A stretch of DNA of 64,000 nucleotides from Bradyrhizobium sp. CB82 (GTDB lineage: Bacteria; Pseudomonadota; Alphaproteobacteria; Rhizobiales; Xanthobacteraceae). Below the pieces are notes generated by a model, which made no database searches, was not told the DNA's origin, and saw nothing but the letters and a program-made list of their open reading frames with translations. This document shows, piece after piece, positions 62,401 to 64,000 of the stretch; position 1 is the first letter of the stretch, and each line of letters starts with the position of its first letter. Made by a program: the position numbers and the translations under genes. The stretch covers positions 3,477,001 through 3,541,000 of the forward strand of contig NZ_CP121650.1 in the NCBI RefSeq assembly GCF_029714405.1, given 5' to 3'.

Positions 62401-63146
62401 GCAGGCTGTCGCGCATCGAGCGTGCGCTCGGTTTGCGTCTGTTCGAGGCCGCCGACGGCGTCCGCAAGCCGACGCGGCAGTGCGAGGCGGTGCTGGCGCA
62501 TGTCGAGGCGATGGCCGCACATGCCGCCGAGATCGGTCGCCTCAGTGAGAGCCTGGCATGTCCGGTGGGACGCCTGCGCATCGCCTCTACCAACACGGTC
62601 GCCGAGGAGGTGCTGTCGCCGCGCGCGAGCGACTTCCTGCGCACCAATCCCGGGTTGACGCTGCAATTCCTCACCTCCAGCGAGAACGTGAAATTCTCGC
62701 GCTGGCAGGCCGATCTCGCCGTCCGCCTGCGCAAGCCCGACAAGGGCGACTTCACGATCTCGAAACTCGCCGATGTGCGCCTGTATTTCTTCGAGCCAGC
62801 GGACCGTGGCGAGAGCGACCCGATCGTGTGCGCCTACCCGGACGAACTCGACGTGATTCCCGACGCGCAATTCTTGCGCGCGAAACGGCTGAAGAATGCG
62901 CGCTGCGTCACCGACAACATCCGCGTCATCCGCACGATGATCCGGTCGCATCAGGCGATTGGCGTGCTGCCCGAATATAGCTGCGAGCCGTTGCTCGCCG
63001 ATCGCAGCCTGCGCGCCACCTTGCTCGCGAAGCGCCGCGACGTCTGGTTGCTTGTGCAAAACCATCTCAAGCGCGATCCCGCGGCGCGCCTGACGATCGA
63101 GTGGGTGCGCGCCTGCTTTCGGGATTTCGCGTTTCATCAGGCGTAA
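62385..63146 (+). pseudogene. LysR regulator lacking its N-terminal HTH
   Basis: From about 62390 the plus strand encodes a LysR protein starting in the middle of the HTH: RLSRIERALGLRLFEAADGV, then a full effector domain (VGRLRIASTNTVAEEVLSPR to FRDFAFHQA). The first 35 or so residues are missing. The break point coincides with the GST break, so one deletion removed both 5' ends. Confidence 0.7.
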
Positions 63147-63190
63147 GACCTCGCAGATCGGAAAATCACGACGCAAAAAATCTCTTGCCA

Positions 63191-63206
63191 AGGCTCCGCG
63201 CTTGCC
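63191..63206 (+). promoter_or_regulatory. Putative sigma-54 (-24/-12) promoter
   Basis: AGGCTCCGCGCTTGCC has GG (63192-63193) and GC (63204-63205) separated by exactly ten bases, with TT before the GC, as in the consensus TGGCACG-N4-TTGC. The +1 would be at about 63217. The element is 107 bases ahead of the first tRNA-like sequence. Base matches outside the invariant GG/GC and TT are partial. Confidence 0.5.
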
Positions 63207-63312
63207 TTATGTCCGCGCTCCTTTGCGATGGCCACGGGCTCGGGCTCTCTGAGATCCCGACTGGCGCGGGCCGGTCTCCGGTTTCGTGTTCCGCCGAACG
63301 AAGGATAGAAAA

Positions 63313-63384
63313 GCAGGACGTAGCTCATGGAGAGCGTCGGGCTGAAACCCGAAGGCATCGGTTCGATTCCGGTCTCTTGCTCCA
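63313..63384 (+). tRNA. Degenerate tRNA-like sequence, Met-tRNA-related
   Basis: A cloverleaf can be drawn: acceptor GCAGGAC with CTCTTGC (six of seven pairs), D-stem GCTC/GAGC with a five-base loop, anticodon stem TCGGG/CCCGA, variable AGGC, T-arm ATCGG-TTCGATT-CCGGT, then T and an encoded CCA. The anticodon arm and variable region match the GTCGGGCTCATAACCCGAAGG of Met tRNAs except that the loop is only CTGAAA, six bases. There is also one extra base before the D-stem. It is unlikely to decode normally. Confidence 0.6.
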
Positions 63385-63459
63385 CAAAGGATAGCTCAGT
63401 GGTAGAGCAGATGACGTTTAATCATCGTGACGCGGGTTCGAATCCCGCTCCAGCGCTCC
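63385..63459 (+). tRNA. Degenerate tRNA-like sequence, Lys(UUU)-like
   Basis: Begins directly after the CCA of the previous one. D-stem GCTC/GAGC with loop AGTGGTA, anticodon stem GATGA/TCATC with loop CGTTTAA, variable GTGAC and T-arm GCGGG-TTCGAAT-CCCGC are all well formed. The anticodon position reads TTT, but position 33 is G instead of the nearly universal U. The acceptor ends CAAAGGA and TCCAGCG pair at only four of seven positions, and no CCA follows (TCC). This fits a tRNA relic or a tRNA mimic. Confidence 0.6.
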
Positions 63460-63462
63460 GTT

Positions 63463-63522
63463 TCAGCCTACGAAGCTGATACCTCTGAAGAGGACCGGAC
63501 GCGCGCTTCAGTCGCCGTCCGG
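63463..63522 (+). ncRNA. Three consecutive hairpins after the tRNA-like pair
   Basis: TCAGC-loop-GCTGA (63463-63479), CCTC-TGAA-GAGG (63482-63493) and CCGGACG with CGTCCGG (63495-63522), the last extended by an inner GCG/CGC. They lie between the tRNA-like sequences and the slipin gene. No T-run follows, so they read as structured leader RNA rather than a standard terminator. The rest, 63523-63789, has no recognised gene. Confidence 0.5.
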
Positions 63523-63789
63523 CCGCATCGCCCAAAAGGCTTTCGTCCGAGCAACGACACTGTGAAACCGGCTTTGCGCCGCGGCGGATACCGCTTGCGC
63601 TGACACCGGGTGGCTCCGCACGACCGCTCGAGACACCTCGAGCGATTGCGCGCGTGCGCCCGTCGTCATGCAGGCTCAAGCCTCGGCCCGCCGATTTCTC
63701 AGGAAGCGTCGTCCGCGTCCTCGCATCCTTTGCAAACGAAACCCGCCGTCCGACCGCTTGCGGCCGGGCGCAAATGATGGAGGCGTGCC

Positions 63790-64000
63790 ATGATCCGGCA
63801 CTTGCTGATGCTGAACGTGACGGTGAAAGACGGCGAGCGTGCGTTGCTGACGCGCAACGGGCAGCTCGTGCGCGTGCTCGCGCCCGGTCGGCATCGCCTG
63901 TTCGATCCCCTGCACGAGCTGAAGGCCGAGGTGCTCGATGTGGTTCGCAGCGAATTCCCCGCGAATCGCTACGCAGTGCTGAAGGCCGCGCGGCCCGATC
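63790..64000 (+). CDS. Slipin-family (SPFH/Band-7) protein, N-terminus only
   Basis: ATG 63790 has GGAGG upstream; the frame runs off the right edge after 70 codons. MIRHLLMLNVTVKDGERALL, the RNGQLVRVLAPGRHRLFDPL block and a later YAVLKAARPD match the start of slipins, especially the type encoded in RtcR/RtcB RNA-repair operons (a (K/R)NG-F-R-L-PG-HRLF pattern and a following RP(D/E)). Slipins form membrane-associated ring assemblies. The upstream sigma-54-type promoter and tRNA-like sequences support this context, which cannot be confirmed within the window. Confidence 0.7.
   Translation, partial: MIRHLLMLNVTVKDGERALLTRNGQLVRVLAPGRHRLFDPLHELKAEVLDVVRSEFPANRYAVLKAARPD

Noticed and set aside
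63137..63385. An 82-codon minus-strand frame across the sigma-54 site and first tRNA-like sequence
   Set aside because: It is antisense to the tRNA-like fold, has no ribosome site of note and no domain.

Overview
The window looks like a chromosomal segment of a high-GC alphaproteobacterium, most likely Bradyrhizobium or a close relative. The basis is strongly GC-biased third positions, the gene repertoire (pcaBDC, cox-type molybdenum hydroxylase genes, several class III adenylate cyclases, DUF2778, DUF4189 and DUF2000 proteins, a Gln-rich small protein) and several families of palindromic intergenic repeats typical of that group. The genus is an inference; no rRNA gene is present.

Layout. 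1-9.8 kb: a spermidine/putrescine-type ABC transporter operon read leftwards into a fused uraD-uraH gene, with a divergent LysR regulator, then an M20 amidohydrolase, purB and a TetR regulator. 9.8-17.2 kb is an accessory island: an IS630-family element split by an IS110-family element that carries a candidate bridge RNA; a LuxR-type remnant; a metallophosphatase plus a Ser/Thr kinase-UspA fusion; a second IS630 element; and two small genes. 17.3-23.6 kb: rpe, an EF-hand protein, a P1-family peptidase, a MASE4-like/PAS hybrid histidine kinase and a divergent response regulator. 23.7-28.8 kb: a complete branched-chain amino acid ABC transporter (livKFGMH order on the minus strand). 29-32.6 kb: two small plus-strand genes and the pcaBDC protocatechuate-branch genes. 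32.7-39.6 kb: coxG-coxS-coxM-coxD-coxE, a split xdhC/coxF and a molybdopterin-binding/MobA-like fusion. The catalytic large subunit coxL is missing. 39.6-43.5 kb: small proteins, a zinc alcohol dehydrogenase, a GFA-family protein and an ArsR/SRPBCC pair. 43.6-47.2 kb: a TetR-controlled HlyD/ABC-2 exporter. 47.2-54.5 kb: an adenylate cyclase, a GntR-MFS-amidohydrolase-PhzF cluster, and DUF488 and DUF72 proteins. 54.5-62.2 kb: small secreted or membrane peptides, two lipid-linked glycosyltransferases, a CHASE2 adenylate cyclase with a FecR-domain protein, and a DUF2778 murein enzyme. 62.2-63.1 kb: a GST gene and a divergent LysR gene that have both lost their 5' halves at one deletion junction.

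The right edge (63.19-64.0 kb) is the most unusual part. A sigma-54-type -24/-12 element precedes two abutting, degenerate tRNA-like sequences: one is like a Met tRNA but with a six-base anticodon loop, the other like tRNA-Lys(UUU) but without U33 and with a broken acceptor stem. They are followed by a run of stable hairpins and then the start of a slipin (SPFH/Band-7) gene. This arrangement resembles RtcR/sigma-54-controlled RNA-repair (RtcB) operons. The window ends before any rtcB or rtcR could be seen, so that assignment is an inference.

Other patterns. Both IS630 elements sit in the TA of a neighbouring gene's stop codon and recreate a stop. Three regulator genes (ArsR, TetR, GntR) share a TTGACT -35 box, an operator palindrome in or over the promoter, and a start codon at the predicted +1, which suggests autoregulated leaderless mRNAs.
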